Notes under the pieces: generated by a model
Told to the model about the DNA's origin: nothing
The model's input: only the letters and a program-made list of their open reading frames with translations
Database searches by the model: none
Made by a program: the position numbers and the translations under genes
In this document: positions 32,024-41,881 of the stretch, in pieces
Position numbering within the stretch: position 1 is the stretch's first letter
Layout of the letters: every line of letters starts with the position of its first letter
NCBI RefSeq assembly: GCF_036013745.1
Contig: NZ_CP107880.1
Location: 2,542,001 to 2,606,000 of the forward strand
Direction: 5' to 3'
DNA: 64,000 nt
From: Streptomyces sp. NBC_00483
GTDB lineage: Bacteria; Actinomycetota; Actinomycetes; Streptomycetales; Streptomycetaceae

Positions 32024-33349
32024 TCAGGACGCGTCGATGAAGCGGTCCAGGACCCGCACACCGAACTTGAGGCCGTCCACCGGCACCCGCTCGTCGACGC
32101 CGTGGAACATGCCGGCGAAGTCCAGCTCGGGCGGCAGCTGCAGCGGCGCGAAGCCGAAGTTGCGGATGCCGAGCTCCACGAAGGACTTGGCGTCGGTGCC
32201 GCCGGAGAGCATGTACGGGATGGCCTTGCCGATCGGGTCCTCCGCCTCGATCGAGGTCTTCATGGCCTCGACGAGCGCCCCATCGAACGTGGTCTCGACG
32301 GCCTTGTCCGCGTGCACGTCCGAACGCTTGACCTTCGGGCCGAGGATCCGGTCGAGGTCGGCGAGGAACTCGTCCTCGTGGCCGGGCAGGAAGCGGCCGT
32401 CGACGTTGGCGGTGGCCTCGCCGGGGATCACGTTCACCTTGTAACCGGCGTTCAGCTGCGTGGGGTTCGCGGTGTTGGAGAGCGTGGCGCCGATCAGCTT
32501 GGCGATGCCGCCGAGCTTGGCGATGGTCTCCTCCATGTCCTCCGGGTCGAGCTCGGTGCCGAGGGCGTCGCCGAGCTCGTCGAGGAAGTGCCGGAGCGTC
32601 TTGGTGACGCGGACCGGGAACTTGTGGCGGCCGAGGCGCGCGACGGCCTCGGACAGCTCGGTGATCGCGTTGTCCCGGTGGATCATGGAGCCGTGTCCGG
32701 CGGTGCCGGCCACGGACAGCTTCATCCAGTGCATGCCCTTCTCTGCGGTCTGGACGAGGTAGAGCCTGCGCTGCTCGTTCACCGTGAAGGAGAAGCCGCC
32801 GACCTCGCTGATCGCCTCGGTGACGCCCTCGAAGAGGTCCGGGTGGTTGCGCACCAGGTGGCGGGCGCCGAAGACGCCGCCGGCCTCCTCGTCGGCGAGG
32901 AAGGCGAGGACGATGTCGCGCGGGGGCTTGCGGCCGGTGCGCAGCCGGTCGCGGACGACCGCGAGGGTCATCGCGTCCATGTCCTTCATGTCGACGGCGC
33001 CGCGGCCCCAGACACAGCCGTCGGCGATCTCGCCGGAGAACGGGTGGTGGGTCCAGTCCGCCGCGTTCGCCGGGACGACGTCGGTGTGGCCGTGGATGAG
33101 GAGGGCGGGCCGCGACGGGTCCTCGCCCTCGATCCGGGCGACCGTGGAGGCGCGGCCGGGGTGGGACTCGAAGATCTTCGGCTCGAGGCCGACCTCGGCG
33201 AGCTTCTCCGCCGTCCACTCGGCGGCCTTGCGCTCGCCCGGGCCCGAGTGGTCGCCGTAGTTACTGGTGTCGATCTGGATCAGTTCGCGGCAGAGGTCGA
33301 CGACCTCGTCCTGTCCGGAGACCGCCCTGCCCGTGCTCGGCTCGCTCAC
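32024..33349 (-). CDS. M20-family metallopeptidase
   Basis: The 441-residue protein has the M20 (ArgE/DapE/CPG2) pattern: HGHTDVVP with metal-binding His and catalytic Asp, the metal Asp in GRGAVDMKDM, the DEEAGG Glu pair, and GGTDAKSF with MFHGVDERV at the end. It is a zinc-dependent aminoacylase, carboxypeptidase or dipeptidase of unknown substrate. GTG at 33349 with GAGGAA upstream was chosen; an upstream ATG at 33379 to 33409 is open but less supported. No signal peptide, so intracellular. From memory, an M20 gene occupies this place after chpH in S. coelicolor as well. Confidence 0.9.
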   Translation of the reverse strand: MSEPSTGRAVSGQDEVVDLCRELIQIDTSNYGDHSGPGERKAAEWTAEKLAEVGLEPKIFESHPGRASTVARIEGEDPSRPALLIHGHTDVVPANAADWTHHPFSGEIADGCVWGRGAVDMKDMDAMTLAVVRDRLRTGRKPPRDIVLAFLADEEAGGVFGARHLVRNHPDLFEGVTEAISEVGGFSFTVNEQRRLYLVQTAEKGMHWMKLSVAGTAGHGSMIHRDNAITELSEAVARLGRHKFPVRVTKTLRHFLDELGDALGTELDPEDMEETIAKLGGIAKLIGATLSNTANPTQLNAGYKVNVIPGEATANVDGRFLPGHEDEFLADLDRILGPKVKRSDVHADKAVETTFDGALVEAMKTSIEAEDPIGKAIPYMLSGGTDAKSFVELGIRNFGFAPLQLPPELDFAGMFHGVDERVPVDGLKFGVRVLDRFIDAS

Positions 33350-33545
33350 GCTGGTTCCTCTCTTGCCGTGGATACCTCTCATCCTCTCTCCCCCGGCCCC
33401 CGGACCCAAGGCCGGGCGCCTCTCGTCACGTGCCGTTCACAGGCGGGGGCACCGGGCCGGGGGGCTGATCGAGGCACTCCGAATCCCTGGTAATGTTCTC
33501 TGTGTCGCCGCGGGAAACGCCCCGCACACAGGCGGCAGACACCTT

Positions 33546-33630
33546 GTCCGGGTGGCGGAATGGCAGACGCGCTAGCTTGAGGTGCTAGTGCCCTTTATCG
33601 GGCGTGGGGGTTCAAGTCCCCCCTCGGACA
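33546..33630 (+). tRNA. tRNA-Leu (anticodon GAG)
   Basis: The 85-base gene folds as a class II tRNA: acceptor GTCCGGG with CTCGGAC, a D-arm with TGGCAGACG, anticodon stem CTAGC/GCTAG with loop TTGAGGT (anticodon GAG), a long variable arm (GCCCTTTATCGGGC) and a T-arm GGGGG-TTCAAGT-CCCCC. The 3' CCA is not encoded. It reads CUC/CUU leucine codons. A possible -10, TAATGT, lies at 33491. Confidence 0.97.
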
Positions 33631-33638
33631 CAGAGAAA

Positions 33639-33664
33639 GACCCCAGATGATTCTGGGGTCTTTT
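33639..33664 (+). terminator. terminator of the tRNA-Leu gene
   Basis: GACCCCAGA and TCTGGGGTC form a 9-base-pair stem with a T-run (TTTT) after it, eight bases past the tRNA. Confidence 0.93.
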
Positions 33665-33710
33665 GCGTTGCCCGGCACCGACGGAGGGGTGCGTTGCGTC
33701 ACGTGATGCA

Positions 33711-35606
33711 ATGGACCTTCGACGCAACCTGGGGGTGCAGCGGGACGTGTGGGCGAACAGGGAGCCCGGCAACGGCGGTTTCCGTCCGCTGGACGACAAG
33801 GATCCGCGGACGGCCGGCGGATACCGCCTGGTCGCGGGGCTCGGCTCCGGTGGCATGGGCCGCGTCTATCTGTCGCACACGCCGGGCGGCCGGGCCGTCG
33901 CGGTCAAGGTGATCAGACCCGAGCTGGCCGAGGACCCCGAGTTCCGCCGCAGATTCCGTACCGAGGTCGCCGCGGCGAGCAAGGTGCACGGGCTCTACAC
34001 GGCGCCGGTCGTCGACAGTGACACGGAGAGCCCGGTGCCGTGGTGCGCGACCGCGTACGTGCCCGGGCCCTCGCTCGCGGAGGCGGTGCGCGAGCACGGG
34101 CCGCTGCCGGTGGACACGGTGCTGCGGATGACGGCCGGGATCGCGGAGGCGCTCCAGGCGGTGCACGACGCGGGGATCGTGCACCGCGACCTGAAGCCGT
34201 CGAACGTGCTGCTGGCCTCCGACGGGCCCCGCGTCATCGACTTCGGTGTGGCGCGGGCGGCGGACGCGACGTCCGTGACGCGCAGCGGGTCGGCCGTGGG
34301 CACGGTCGCGTACATGGCTCCGGAGCAGGTGCTCGGCGGCTCCGCGAGCGGCTCGGCCGATGTGTTCGCGCTCGGCCAGACCGCGGTGTTCGCCGCCACC
34401 GGGAGCACCGCGTACGGGGAGGGCGATCCGCACGCGGTGCTGTACCGGGTCGTGCACGAGGAGCCGGATCTGTCCAAGGTCCCGGACCCCCTGCGGGAGT
34501 TGATATCCCGCTGCCTCAGCAAGCCGGCCGATGACCGGCCGACGGTGCGGGAGGTCATCGAGACGGTCCAGGTGATCCGTGAGTCGTTGCCCGGTGGTCC
34601 CGGGCCCGCGACGGACGCCTGGCTTCCGGGTGAGCTCGCCGAGGGGATCGCGGCGCGTGCCGAGGGGGCCCGGGTGACCGGGGCGGAGCCGACGGGTCAT
34701 GCGACGCCGCCGCGCGGTGCCACGGGTCCCGACGAGACGCCCGGGAGCGCCGCCCCCGCCGGTGTGTTCGGGCCGCCCGTCGCGTTTTCCCAGGAACCGA
34801 CCGCCGGGCAGGGGCAGCAGGGCCATCCGGCGACGGCCCCCGACAGCCCCTCTCCCGTCGCACCTCTGGGCGCCGAGACCGCCGCCGTGAGTACGGAGCC
34901 CCGACGCAGGCGCTCCCGTGCCTGGCTGATGGCGGCCGCCGGGGTCGTGCTGGTCGCGTGCGGCGCGGCCGCCACGCTGTATTTCGTGCCCGGTGGCCGG
35001 CAGGCCGACGGAGCGGCAGGTCCTGCGGCCTCCGGCCACCCCGAGGCGACGCGCTCCGCGTCGAAGTCGGCGTCCGCGTCGAAGTCCGCCTCCCCGAGCG
35101 CCTCGAAGTCGCCGAAAGCGTCCAAGTCGGGTGCGGCGCCCGCCCCTTCGGGCTCGGCCGCGGACCCCACGTCCGCTCCCCCGACGGATCCCACGAGCGG
35201 GCCCCCGACCTCGGCGCCCCCGCTCCCGTCGACGTACAACGGCATCGTGATGACGGACAGCCAGGACCTGTATCTCGCGGACGATCCGGTGCGGGCCAAG
35301 CCGGACGACGGGCAGTCGACCGAGGATCTGACCTACGCCGTCTACAGCAACGGCGCGGTGCTGGCGCCCGGCACCACCTCGGGGAGTTCGCTCGCGCTGC
35401 TCCCCGCCGGGCAGCCGGGCACCCGCGAAGCGTGCCGCAACGCGCATGCGGCCAAGGACTCCTACTGGGTCTACGACCTGCCGGTGGGGCAGCGCCTGTG
35501 CCTGGACGCCGGCTCGGGGGACGTCGGGCTGCTGACGCTCCGGGGCAAGACGGAGGGCAAGAACGTCACCCTGGACGCGAAGGTCTGGCGCAACGCCGGC
35601 CGGTAG
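33711..35606 (+). CDS. membrane-bound Ser/Thr protein kinase (Hanks type)
   Basis: The protein of about 631 residues has a kinase domain in the first 300: GSGGMGRV glycine loop, the Lys of AVKVIRP, catalytic HRDLKPSN, DFGVA and APEQ. A Pro/Ala-rich juxtamembrane linker leads to one membrane helix (AWLMAAAGVVLVACG), then an Ala/Ser/Lys/Pro-rich spacer (SKSASASKSAS) and an extracellular C-terminal domain of about 125 residues starting after STYNGIVMTD. That domain has no PASTA or NHL repeat I recognise and is a likely sensor. The start is uncertain: ATG 33711 is given, but GTG 33747 would also leave an intact kinase. It stands alone after tRNA-Leu. Confidence 0.9.
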   Translation: MDLRRNLGVQRDVWANREPGNGGFRPLDDKDPRTAGGYRLVAGLGSGGMGRVYLSHTPGGRAVAVKVIRPELAEDPEFRRRFRTEVAAASKVHGLYTAPVVDSDTESPVPWCATAYVPGPSLAEAVREHGPLPVDTVLRMTAGIAEALQAVHDAGIVHRDLKPSNVLLASDGPRVIDFGVARAADATSVTRSGSAVGTVAYMAPEQVLGGSASGSADVFALGQTAVFAATGSTAYGEGDPHAVLYRVVHEEPDLSKVPDPLRELISRCLSKPADDRPTVREVIETVQVIRESLPGGPGPATDAWLPGELAEGIAARAEGARVTGAEPTGHATPPRGATGPDETPGSAAPAGVFGPPVAFSQEPTAGQGQQGHPATAPDSPSPVAPLGAETAAVSTEPRRRRSRAWLMAAAGVVLVACGAAATLYFVPGGRQADGAAGPAASGHPEATRSASKSASASKSASPSASKSPKASKSGAAPAPSGSAADPTSAPPTDPTSGPPTSAPPLPSTYNGIVMTDSQDLYLADDPVRAKPDDGQSTEDLTYAVYSNGAVLAPGTTSGSSLALLPAGQPGTREACRNAHAAKDSYWVYDLPVGQRLCLDAGSGDVGLLTLRGKTEGKNVTLDAKVWRNAGR

Positions 35607-35616
35607 ACGCACCAAA

Positions 35617-35648
35617 AAGCCCGCCGGACCGCGAGGTCCGGCGGGCTT
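35617..35648. terminator. bidirectional terminator between the kinase and gnd genes
   Basis: AAGCCCGCCGGACC pairs with GGTCCGGCGGGCTT (14 base pairs, GCGA loop) between two convergent genes. Confidence 0.93.
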
Positions 35649-35660
35649 CGTGTGTGGCGC

Positions 35661-36536
35661 CTACTTGGACTCGACGGCGTGGCCGCCGAACTGGTTGCGC
35701 AGCGCCGCGATCATCTTCATCTGCGGCGAGTCCTCCTGGCGGGAGGTGAAGCGCGCGAAGAGCGACGCGGTGATCGCCGGCAGCGGCACGGAGTTGTCGA
35801 TGGCCGCCTCGACGGTCCAGCGGCCCTCGCCGGAGTCGGCGGCGAAGCCGCGCAGCTTGTCGAGGTGCGTGTCCTCGTCCAGCGCGTTGACCGCGAGGTC
35901 GAGCAGCCAGGAACGGATGACCGTGCCCTCCTGCCAGGAGCGGAAGACCTCGCGGACGTTGTCCACGGAGTCGACCTTCTCCAGGAGCTCCCAGCCCTCG
36001 GCGTAGGCCTGCATCATGGCGTACTCGATGCCGTTGTGGACCATCTTGGAGAAGTGGCCCGCGCCGACCTTGCCCGCGTGGACGTAGCCGAAGTCACCCT
36101 CGGGCTTGAGGGCGTCGAAGACCGGCTTGACCTTGGCGACGTTCTCCTCGGAGCCGCCGACCATGAGCGCGTAGCCGTTCTCCAGGCCCCACACACCACC
36201 GGAGACACCGGCGTCGACGAAGCCGATGCCCTTGGCGGCGAGCTCCTCGGCGTGCTTCTCGTCGTCGGTCCAGCGGGAGTTGCCGCCGTCGACGACGATG
36301 TCGCCCTCGGAGAGCAGGCCGCCGAGCTCGTCGACGGTCGACTGGGTGGCAGCGCCGGCCGGAACCATCACCCAGACCACGCGCGGGCCCTCGAGCTTCT
36401 CGACGAGCTCCTGGAGGGAGGCGACGTCGGAGACCTCGGGGTTGCGGTCGTAGCCGATGACGGTGTGGCCGGCGCGGCGGATGCGCTCGCGCATGTTGCC
36501 GCCCATCTTGCCGAGACCGATGAGACCGAGCTGCAT
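35661..36536 (-). CDS. gnd: 6-phosphogluconate dehydrogenase, short NAD-type form
   Basis: The enzyme oxidatively decarboxylates 6-phosphogluconate to ribulose 5-phosphate. The 291-residue protein has the Rossmann motif GLIGLGKMGGNM, the signature VDAGVSGGVWGLENG, the catalytic Lys in GHFSKMVHNG, and SGEGRWT in the substrate region. The length fits the short decarboxylating branch (about 300 residues, often NAD-linked) rather than the 470-residue form, so it is complete. It is the last gene of the minus-strand pentose phosphate operon and lies 53 bases after pgi. Confidence 0.94.
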   Translation of the reverse strand: MQLGLIGLGKMGGNMRERIRRAGHTVIGYDRNPEVSDVASLQELVEKLEGPRVVWVMVPAGAATQSTVDELGGLLSEGDIVVDGGNSRWTDDEKHAEELAAKGIGFVDAGVSGGVWGLENGYALMVGGSEENVAKVKPVFDALKPEGDFGYVHAGKVGAGHFSKMVHNGIEYAMMQAYAEGWELLEKVDSVDNVREVFRSWQEGTVIRSWLLDLAVNALDEDTHLDKLRGFAADSGEGRWTVEAAIDNSVPLPAITASLFARFTSRQEDSPQMKMIAALRNQFGGHAVESK

Positions 36537-36589
36537 GTCAGTTCACTTACCTTCAGTGCTAGTTGAGGCTGTTTGAGGCTGGTTGCGGG

Positions 36590-38239
36590 CTACTTGCGGC
36601 CGCGCAGCGCGCGGTACGTGCCGACCAGGGACTGCGTCGAGGCGTCGAGGCCGGGAACCTCCGCGCCCTCGGTGAGGGCGGGCTCCACTCGCTTGGCGAG
36701 GACCTTGCCGAGCTCGACGCCCCACTGGTCGAAGGAGTCGATGTTCCAGATGGCGCCCTGGACGAAGACCTTCTGCTCGTAGAGGGCGATGAGCTGGCCG
36801 AGGACCGACGGGGTCAGCTCGCGCGCGAGGATCGTCGTCGTCGGGTGGTTGCCCTTGAACGTGCGGTGGGCGACCTGCTCCTCGGCGACGCCCTCGGCGC
36901 GCACCTCCTCGGCGGTCTTGCCGAAGGCGAGGGCCTGGCCCTGCGCGAACAGGTTGGCCATCAGCAGGTCGTGCTGGTCCGCGAGGGTGTCGGACAGCTC
37001 GTCGACCGGCTTCGCGAAGCCGATGAGGTCCGCCGGGATCAGCTTCGTGCCCTGGTGGATGAGCTGGTAGTAGGCGTGCTGCCCGTTGGTGCCGGGGGTG
37101 CCCCAGACGACCGGGCCCGTCTGCCACTCCACGCCGCGGCCCTGGCGGTCCACGGACTTGCCGTTGGACTCCATGTCGAGCTGCTGGAGGTACGCGGTGA
37201 ACTTGGAGAGGTAGTGCGAGTACGGCAGCACCGCGTGCGACTGGGCGCTGTGGAAGTTGCCGTACCAGACGCCGAGGAGGCCGAGCAGCAGCGGCGCGTT
37301 CGCCTCGGCCGGGGCCGTGCGGAAGTGGTCGTCGACCAGGCGGAAGCCGTCGAGCAGCTCGCGGAAGGCGTCCGGGCCGATCGCGATCATCAGCGAGAGG
37401 CCGATGGCCGAGTCGAAGGAGTAGCGGCCGCCGACCCAGTCCCAGAACGCGAACATGTTGGCCGTGTCGATGCCGAACTCGGAGACCTTCTCGGCGTTCG
37501 TCGACAGGGCGACGAAGTGCTTCGCGACCGCCGCGTCGTCACCCAGCGCCGCCAGCAGCCAGGAGCGCGCCGCCTTCGCGTTGGTGATCGTCTCGATCGT
37601 CGTGAAGGTCTTGGACGCGATGATGAACAGCGTCTCGGCCGGGTCGAGGTCGCGGACGGCCTCGTGCAGGTCGGCGCCGTCGACGTTCGACACGAAGCGG
37701 AACGTCAGGTCGCGGGCGGTGAACGGGCGCAGCGCCTCGTACGCCATGGCCGGGCCGAGGTCCGAGCCGCCGATGCCGACGTTGACGACGTTCTTGATCG
37801 CCTTGCCGGTGTGGCCGGTCCACTCGCCCGAACGGATCTTGTCCGCGAAGGCGGCCATCTGGCCGAGGACCTCGTGCACCTTCGGCACGACGTTCTCGCC
37901 GTCGACCTCGACCACGGCGTCGGCCGGGGCGCGCAGGGCCGTGTGCAGCACGGCGCGGTCCTCGGTCGTGTTGATCTTCTCGCCGCGGAACATGGCGTCG
38001 CGCTGCCCGAACACGTCGGTGGCGGTGGCCAGTTCCTGGAGCAGGGCGAGGGTCTCGTCCGTGATCAGGTGCTTGGAGTAGTCGATGTGCAGGTCACCGA
38101 CGTCGAGCGTGTAGCGCTCGGCACGGGCCGCGTCCTTCGCGAACAGGTCGCGCAGGTGCGTGCCGTTGAACTTCGCGCGGTGGTCCTCAAGGGCCGTCCA
38201 CTGCGGGCGGCGGGTGAGGAAGGGGGCGGTGTCAGGCAT
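36590..38239 (-). CDS. pgi: glucose-6-phosphate isomerase
   Basis: The 549-residue protein interconverts glucose 6-phosphate and fructose 6-phosphate. Signatures present are [25 protein letters not shown] and the C-terminal [10 protein letters not shown]. Its start lies 8 bases inside opcA, so translation is coupled. Within an operon with zwf it recycles fructose 6-phosphate formed by transaldolase and transketolase, raising flux through the oxidative branch. Confidence 0.96.
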   Translation of the reverse strand: MPDTAPFLTRRPQWTALEDHRAKFNGTHLRDLFAKDAARAERYTLDVGDLHIDYSKHLITDETLALLQELATATDVFGQRDAMFRGEKINTTEDRAVLHTALRAPADAVVEVDGENVVPKVHEVLGQMAAFADKIRSGEWTGHTGKAIKNVVNVGIGGSDLGPAMAYEALRPFTARDLTFRFVSNVDGADLHEAVRDLDPAETLFIIASKTFTTIETITNAKAARSWLLAALGDDAAVAKHFVALSTNAEKVSEFGIDTANMFAFWDWVGGRYSFDSAIGLSLMIAIGPDAFRELLDGFRLVDDHFRTAPAEANAPLLLGLLGVWYGNFHSAQSHAVLPYSHYLSKFTAYLQQLDMESNGKSVDRQGRGVEWQTGPVVWGTPGTNGQHAYYQLIHQGTKLIPADLIGFAKPVDELSDTLADQHDLLMANLFAQGQALAFGKTAEEVRAEGVAEEQVAHRTFKGNHPTTTILARELTPSVLGQLIALYEQKVFVQGAIWNIDSFDQWGVELGKVLAKRVEPALTEGAEVPGLDASTQSLVGTYRALRGRK

Positions 38240-39179
38240 GTTGAACGGACTCCTTGGTGACTTTGCCGTGGGCGGCTGCCTGCAGGGCCACGGCGTACAT
38301 CTCGTCGGCGTCGAGGCGGCGGAGCTCCTCCGCGATCAGCTCGGCGGTGGAGCGGACCTTGAGGGCCAGGGTGCGCTCGGGCTGGCCGGGAAGGGTCAGC
38401 TTGGCGAGCGGGCCCTCGGGGCGGTCGATGCGGATCTCGCCGGCCGGCGTGCCGAGGCGGACCGCGGTGACGACGGGGCCGTCCGTGGTGACCCGCTCGA
38501 CCTTGACGCCGAGCCGGGCGCCGAGCCAGCGCGCGAGCAGTTCGGCGCTGGGGTTGTCGGCCTCGGACTCGACGGCCGCGGAGACGATCTCGGCGCGGGC
38601 CTGGTCGAGCGCGGCGGCCAGCATGGAGCGCCACGGGGTGAGCCGGGTCCAGGCCAGGTCGGTGTCGCCGGGCGCGTAGGACTTCGAGCGCTGGGCGAGC
38701 GCGGCGACCGGGTCCTCGACGGCGTACGCGTCGGTGATCCGGCGCTGGGCGAGCGCGCCCAGCGGGTCCTTGGCGGGGTTCTCCGGCGCGTCCACGGGCC
38801 ACCACACGACGACCGGGGCGTCGGGCAGCAGCAGCGGCAGGACGACGGAGTCGGCGTGCTTGCCGACCTCGCCGTACAGGCGCAGCACCACGGTCTCGCC
38901 GGTGCCGGCCTCGGAGCCGAGGCGGACCTCGGCGTCGAGCCGGTTGCCGTGGCGTTCGCGGGCCAGGCGCTTGGTGCGCCGGATGACGACGAGGGTGCGC
39001 GAGGGGTGCTCGCGGGACGCCTCCTGGGCGGCCTTCGTCGCGTCGTACGCGTTCTCCTCGTCCGTGACGATGACCATCGTCAGGACCATGCCCACGGCGG
39101 GGGTCCCGATGGCGCGGCGCCCTTCGACGAGCGCCTTGTTGACCTTGCTTGCCGTGGTGTCGGTCAGGTCGATCCTCAT
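38232..39179 (-). CDS. opcA: glucose-6-phosphate dehydrogenase assembly protein OpcA
   Basis: OpcA is needed for full G6PDH activity in actinobacteria and cyanobacteria. The 315-residue protein starts [17 protein letters not shown], a standard OpcA N terminus, and contains [18 protein letters not shown] near residue 130. The start at 39179 overlaps the zwf stop (ATGA), and the end overlaps pgi by 8 bases. Like most OpcA proteins it shows no catalytic motif. Confidence 0.95.
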   Translation of the reverse strand: MRIDLTDTTASKVNKALVEGRRAIGTPAVGMVLTMVIVTDEENAYDATKAAQEASREHPSRTLVVIRRTKRLARERHGNRLDAEVRLGSEAGTGETVVLRLYGEVGKHADSVVLPLLLPDAPVVVWWPVDAPENPAKDPLGALAQRRITDAYAVEDPVAALAQRSKSYAPGDTDLAWTRLTPWRSMLAAALDQARAEIVSAAVESEADNPSAELLARWLGARLGVKVERVTTDGPVVTAVRLGTPAGEIRIDRPEGPLAKLTLPGQPERTLALKVRSTAELIAEELRRLDADEMYAVALQAAAHGKVTKESVQHA

Positions 39180-40708
39180 GGCCTGCGCCAGCTCCGTCCG
39201 TCTCGTGCGAGCATCTCGTCCGCTTCCTTCGGGCCCCAGCTGCCCGAGGCGTACTGGGCGGGCCTGCCGACCTTGTCCCAGTTCTCCTCGATGGGGTCGA
39301 GGATGCGCCAGGACTCCTCGACCTCTTCCGTGCGCGGGAAGAGGTTGGCGTCGCCCAGCAACACGTCCAGGATCAGCCGCTCGTACGCTTCCGGGCTGGA
39401 CTCGGTGAACGACTCGCCGTAAGCGAAGTCCATGGACACGTCGCGGATCTCCATCGACGTACCCGGCACCTTGGATCCGAAGCGCACCGTCATGCCCTCG
39501 TCCGGCTGAACGCGGATGACGATCGCGTTCTGGCCGAGTTCCTCGGTGGCGGTGTGGTCGAACGGGGAGTGCGGGGCGCGCTGGAAGACGACGGCGATCT
39601 CGGTGACGCGGCGGCCGAGGCGCTTGCCGGTGCGCAGGTAGAACGGGACGCCCGCCCAGCGGCGGTTGTCGATGCCCAGCTTCACGGCCGCGTAGGTGTC
39701 GGTCTTCGACGCCCGGTCGATGCCGTCTTCCTGGAGGTAGCCGGGGACCTTCTCGCCGCCCTGCCAGCCGGCCGCGTACTGCGCGCGGACCGTGGACTTC
39801 TCCAGGTCGTCGGGGAGCCGTACGGACTTGAGGACCTTGAGCTTCTCGTTGACCAGCGACTCGGCGTCGAACGCGGCCGGCTCCTCCATCGCCGTGAGGG
39901 CGAGCAACTGGAGCAGGTGGTTCTGGATGACGTCGCGGGCGGCGCCGATGCCGTCGTAGTAGCCGGCGCGGCCGCCGATGCCGATGTCCTCGGCCATCGT
40001 GATCTGCACGTGGTCCACGTACGACCGGTTCCAGATGGGCTCGTACATCTGGTTGGCGAAGCGGAGCGCCAGGATGTTCTGGACGGTCTCCTTGCCGAGG
40101 TAGTGGTCGATGCGGAAGACCTGCTCGGGCGAGAACACGTCGTGCACGATCGCGTTCAGGTCGCGTGCCGACTCCATGTCGTGGCCGAACGGCTTCTCGA
40201 TGACGGCGCGCCGCCAGGATCCCTCGGGCGCGTCCGCGAGGCCGTGCTTCTTGAGCTGCTGCACGACCTTGGGGAAGAACTTCGGCGGTACGGAGAGGTA
40301 GAACGCGTAGTTGCCGCTGGTGCCGCGCTTCTCGTCGAGCTCGTCGACGGACTCGCGCAGCTGCTTGAACGCGGTGTCGTCGTCGAAGTCGCCGGGGATG
40401 AAGCGCATGCCGTCGGCGAGCTGCTGCCAGACCTCCTCGCGGAAGGGGGTGCGGGCGTGCTCCTTGACCGAGTCGTGGACGACCTGCGCGAAGTCCTGGT
40501 CCTCCCACTCGCGGCGGGCGAAGCCGAGGAGCGAGAAGCCCGGCGGCAGCAGGCCGCGGTTGGCGAGGTCGTAGACGGCCGGCATCAGCTTCTTGCGGGA
40601 CAGGTCGCCCGTGACGCCGAAGATGACGAGCCCGGAGGGGCCCGCGACGCGCGGCAGACGGCGGTCGCGGGGGTCCCTCAGCGGGTTCTGCCAAGCGGTG
40701 GAGCTCAC
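39176..40708 (-). CDS. zwf: glucose-6-phosphate 1-dehydrogenase
   Basis: The 510-residue enzyme makes 6-phosphoglucono-lactone and NADPH from glucose 6-phosphate. It has the cofactor motif [10 protein letters not shown] near residue 31 and the catalytic RIDHYLGKE. The GTG start overlaps the tal stop (GTGA), and its stop overlaps opcA (ATGA). Length is typical. Confidence 0.97.
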   Translation of the reverse strand: MSSTAWQNPLRDPRDRRLPRVAGPSGLVIFGVTGDLSRKKLMPAVYDLANRGLLPPGFSLLGFARREWEDQDFAQVVHDSVKEHARTPFREEVWQQLADGMRFIPGDFDDDTAFKQLRESVDELDEKRGTSGNYAFYLSVPPKFFPKVVQQLKKHGLADAPEGSWRRAVIEKPFGHDMESARDLNAIVHDVFSPEQVFRIDHYLGKETVQNILALRFANQMYEPIWNRSYVDHVQITMAEDIGIGGRAGYYDGIGAARDVIQNHLLQLLALTAMEEPAAFDAESLVNEKLKVLKSVRLPDDLEKSTVRAQYAAGWQGGEKVPGYLQEDGIDRASKTDTYAAVKLGIDNRRWAGVPFYLRTGKRLGRRVTEIAVVFQRAPHSPFDHTATEELGQNAIVIRVQPDEGMTVRFGSKVPGTSMEIRDVSMDFAYGESFTESSPEAYERLILDVLLGDANLFPRTEEVEESWRILDPIEENWDKVGRPAQYASGSWGPKEADEMLARDGRSWRRP

Positions 40709-41826
40709 TTGGACTCAGCCTCCGTCAGGCGGGAGGAGACGGTGGAGAGCAGGTCGTTCCAGGCGATCTCGAACTTGGCGACGGCCTCGTCCTCGAGCTG
40801 CTGGGTGACCTCGTCGAGGGAGATGCCGAGCGCGTCGACGGCGGCCAGCTCGACGCGGGCCTGCTCGTAGCGGCCGGTGATGGTGTCACCGGTGATCTCG
40901 CCGTGGTCGGCGGTCGCCTTCAGGGTGCCCTCGGGCATGGTGTTGACGGTGCCGGGCGCGACCAGCTCGTCGACGTACAGGGTGTCCTTGTACGCGGGGT
41001 CCTTGACGCCGGTGGAGGCCCACAGCGGGCGCTGCTTGTTGGCGCCCGCGGCCTCCAGCTTGGTGGCGCGCTCGGTACCGAAGGCCTGCTCGAACGCCTC
41101 GTAGGCGAGACGCGCGTTGGCGAGGGCAGCCTTGCCCTTCGCCGAAGCGGACTCGTCCGTGCCGATCTTGTCGAGGCGCTTGTCGATCTCGGCGTCGACG
41201 CGGGAGACGAAGAAGGAGGCGACCGAGTGGATCGTGGCGAGGTCGATGCCGCGCTCGTGGGCCTTCTCCAGGCCGGCCAGGTAGGCGTCCATGACGGCCT
41301 GGTAGCGGTCGAGGGAGAAGATCAGCGTGACGTTGACCGAGATGCCGAGGCCGATGACCTCGGTGATGGCCGGGAGGCCCGCGAGGGTCGCCGGGATCTT
41401 GATCATCACGTTGGGGCGGTCGACGAGCCAGGCGAGCTGCTTGGCCTCGGCGATGGTGGCCTCGGTGTTGTGGGCCAGGCGCGGGTCGACCTCGATGGAG
41501 ACGCGGCCGTCACGGCCCTGCGTGGCGTCGTACACCGGGCGCAGGATGTCGGCGGCGGCGCGCACGTCCTGCGTGGTCATCATGCGGACGGCCTCGTCGA
41601 CGGTGACCTTGCGGACGGCCAGGTCGGCGAGCTGCTCCTCGTAGCCCTCGCCCTTGCCGATGGCGGCCTGGAAGATCGAGGGGTTCGTGGTGACGCCCAC
41701 GACGTGCTGGGTCGCGATGAGCTCTGCGAGGTTGCCGGACTCGATGCGGGTGCGGGACAGGTCGTCCAGCCAGATGGAAACGCCTTCGTCGGACAGCGAC
41801 TTGAGGGGTGCGACGGCGTTGCTCAT
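40705..41826 (-). CDS. tal: transaldolase
   Basis: The 373-residue protein is the actinobacterial long transaldolase that moves a dihydroxyacetone unit between sugar phosphates. Motifs are [10 protein letters not shown], the Schiff-base Lys in VMIKIPAT and [18 protein letters not shown]. The start at 41826 (MSNAVAPL) is preferred to one four codons upstream. It follows tkt by 55 bases and overlaps zwf by 4. Confidence 0.95.
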   Translation of the reverse strand: MSNAVAPLKSLSDEGVSIWLDDLSRTRIESGNLAELIATQHVVGVTTNPSIFQAAIGKGEGYEEQLADLAVRKVTVDEAVRMMTTQDVRAAADILRPVYDATQGRDGRVSIEVDPRLAHNTEATIAEAKQLAWLVDRPNVMIKIPATLAGLPAITEVIGLGISVNVTLIFSLDRYQAVMDAYLAGLEKAHERGIDLATIHSVASFFVSRVDAEIDKRLDKIGTDESASAKGKAALANARLAYEAFEQAFGTERATKLEAAGANKQRPLWASTGVKDPAYKDTLYVDELVAPGTVNTMPEGTLKATADHGEITGDTITGRYEQARVELAAVDALGISLDEVTQQLEDEAVAKFEIAWNDLLSTVSSRLTEAESK

Positions 41827-41881
41827 GTTCTGCTTCATCTTCTTTCGGGCGTACGGGGTGGTGTTTCTCAGTGTGTGAGGG

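Noticed and set aside
35661..36536. Truncation of 6-phosphogluconate dehydrogenase, as it is only 291 residues
   Set aside because: All catalytic motifs are present; a short family branch of this length exists.
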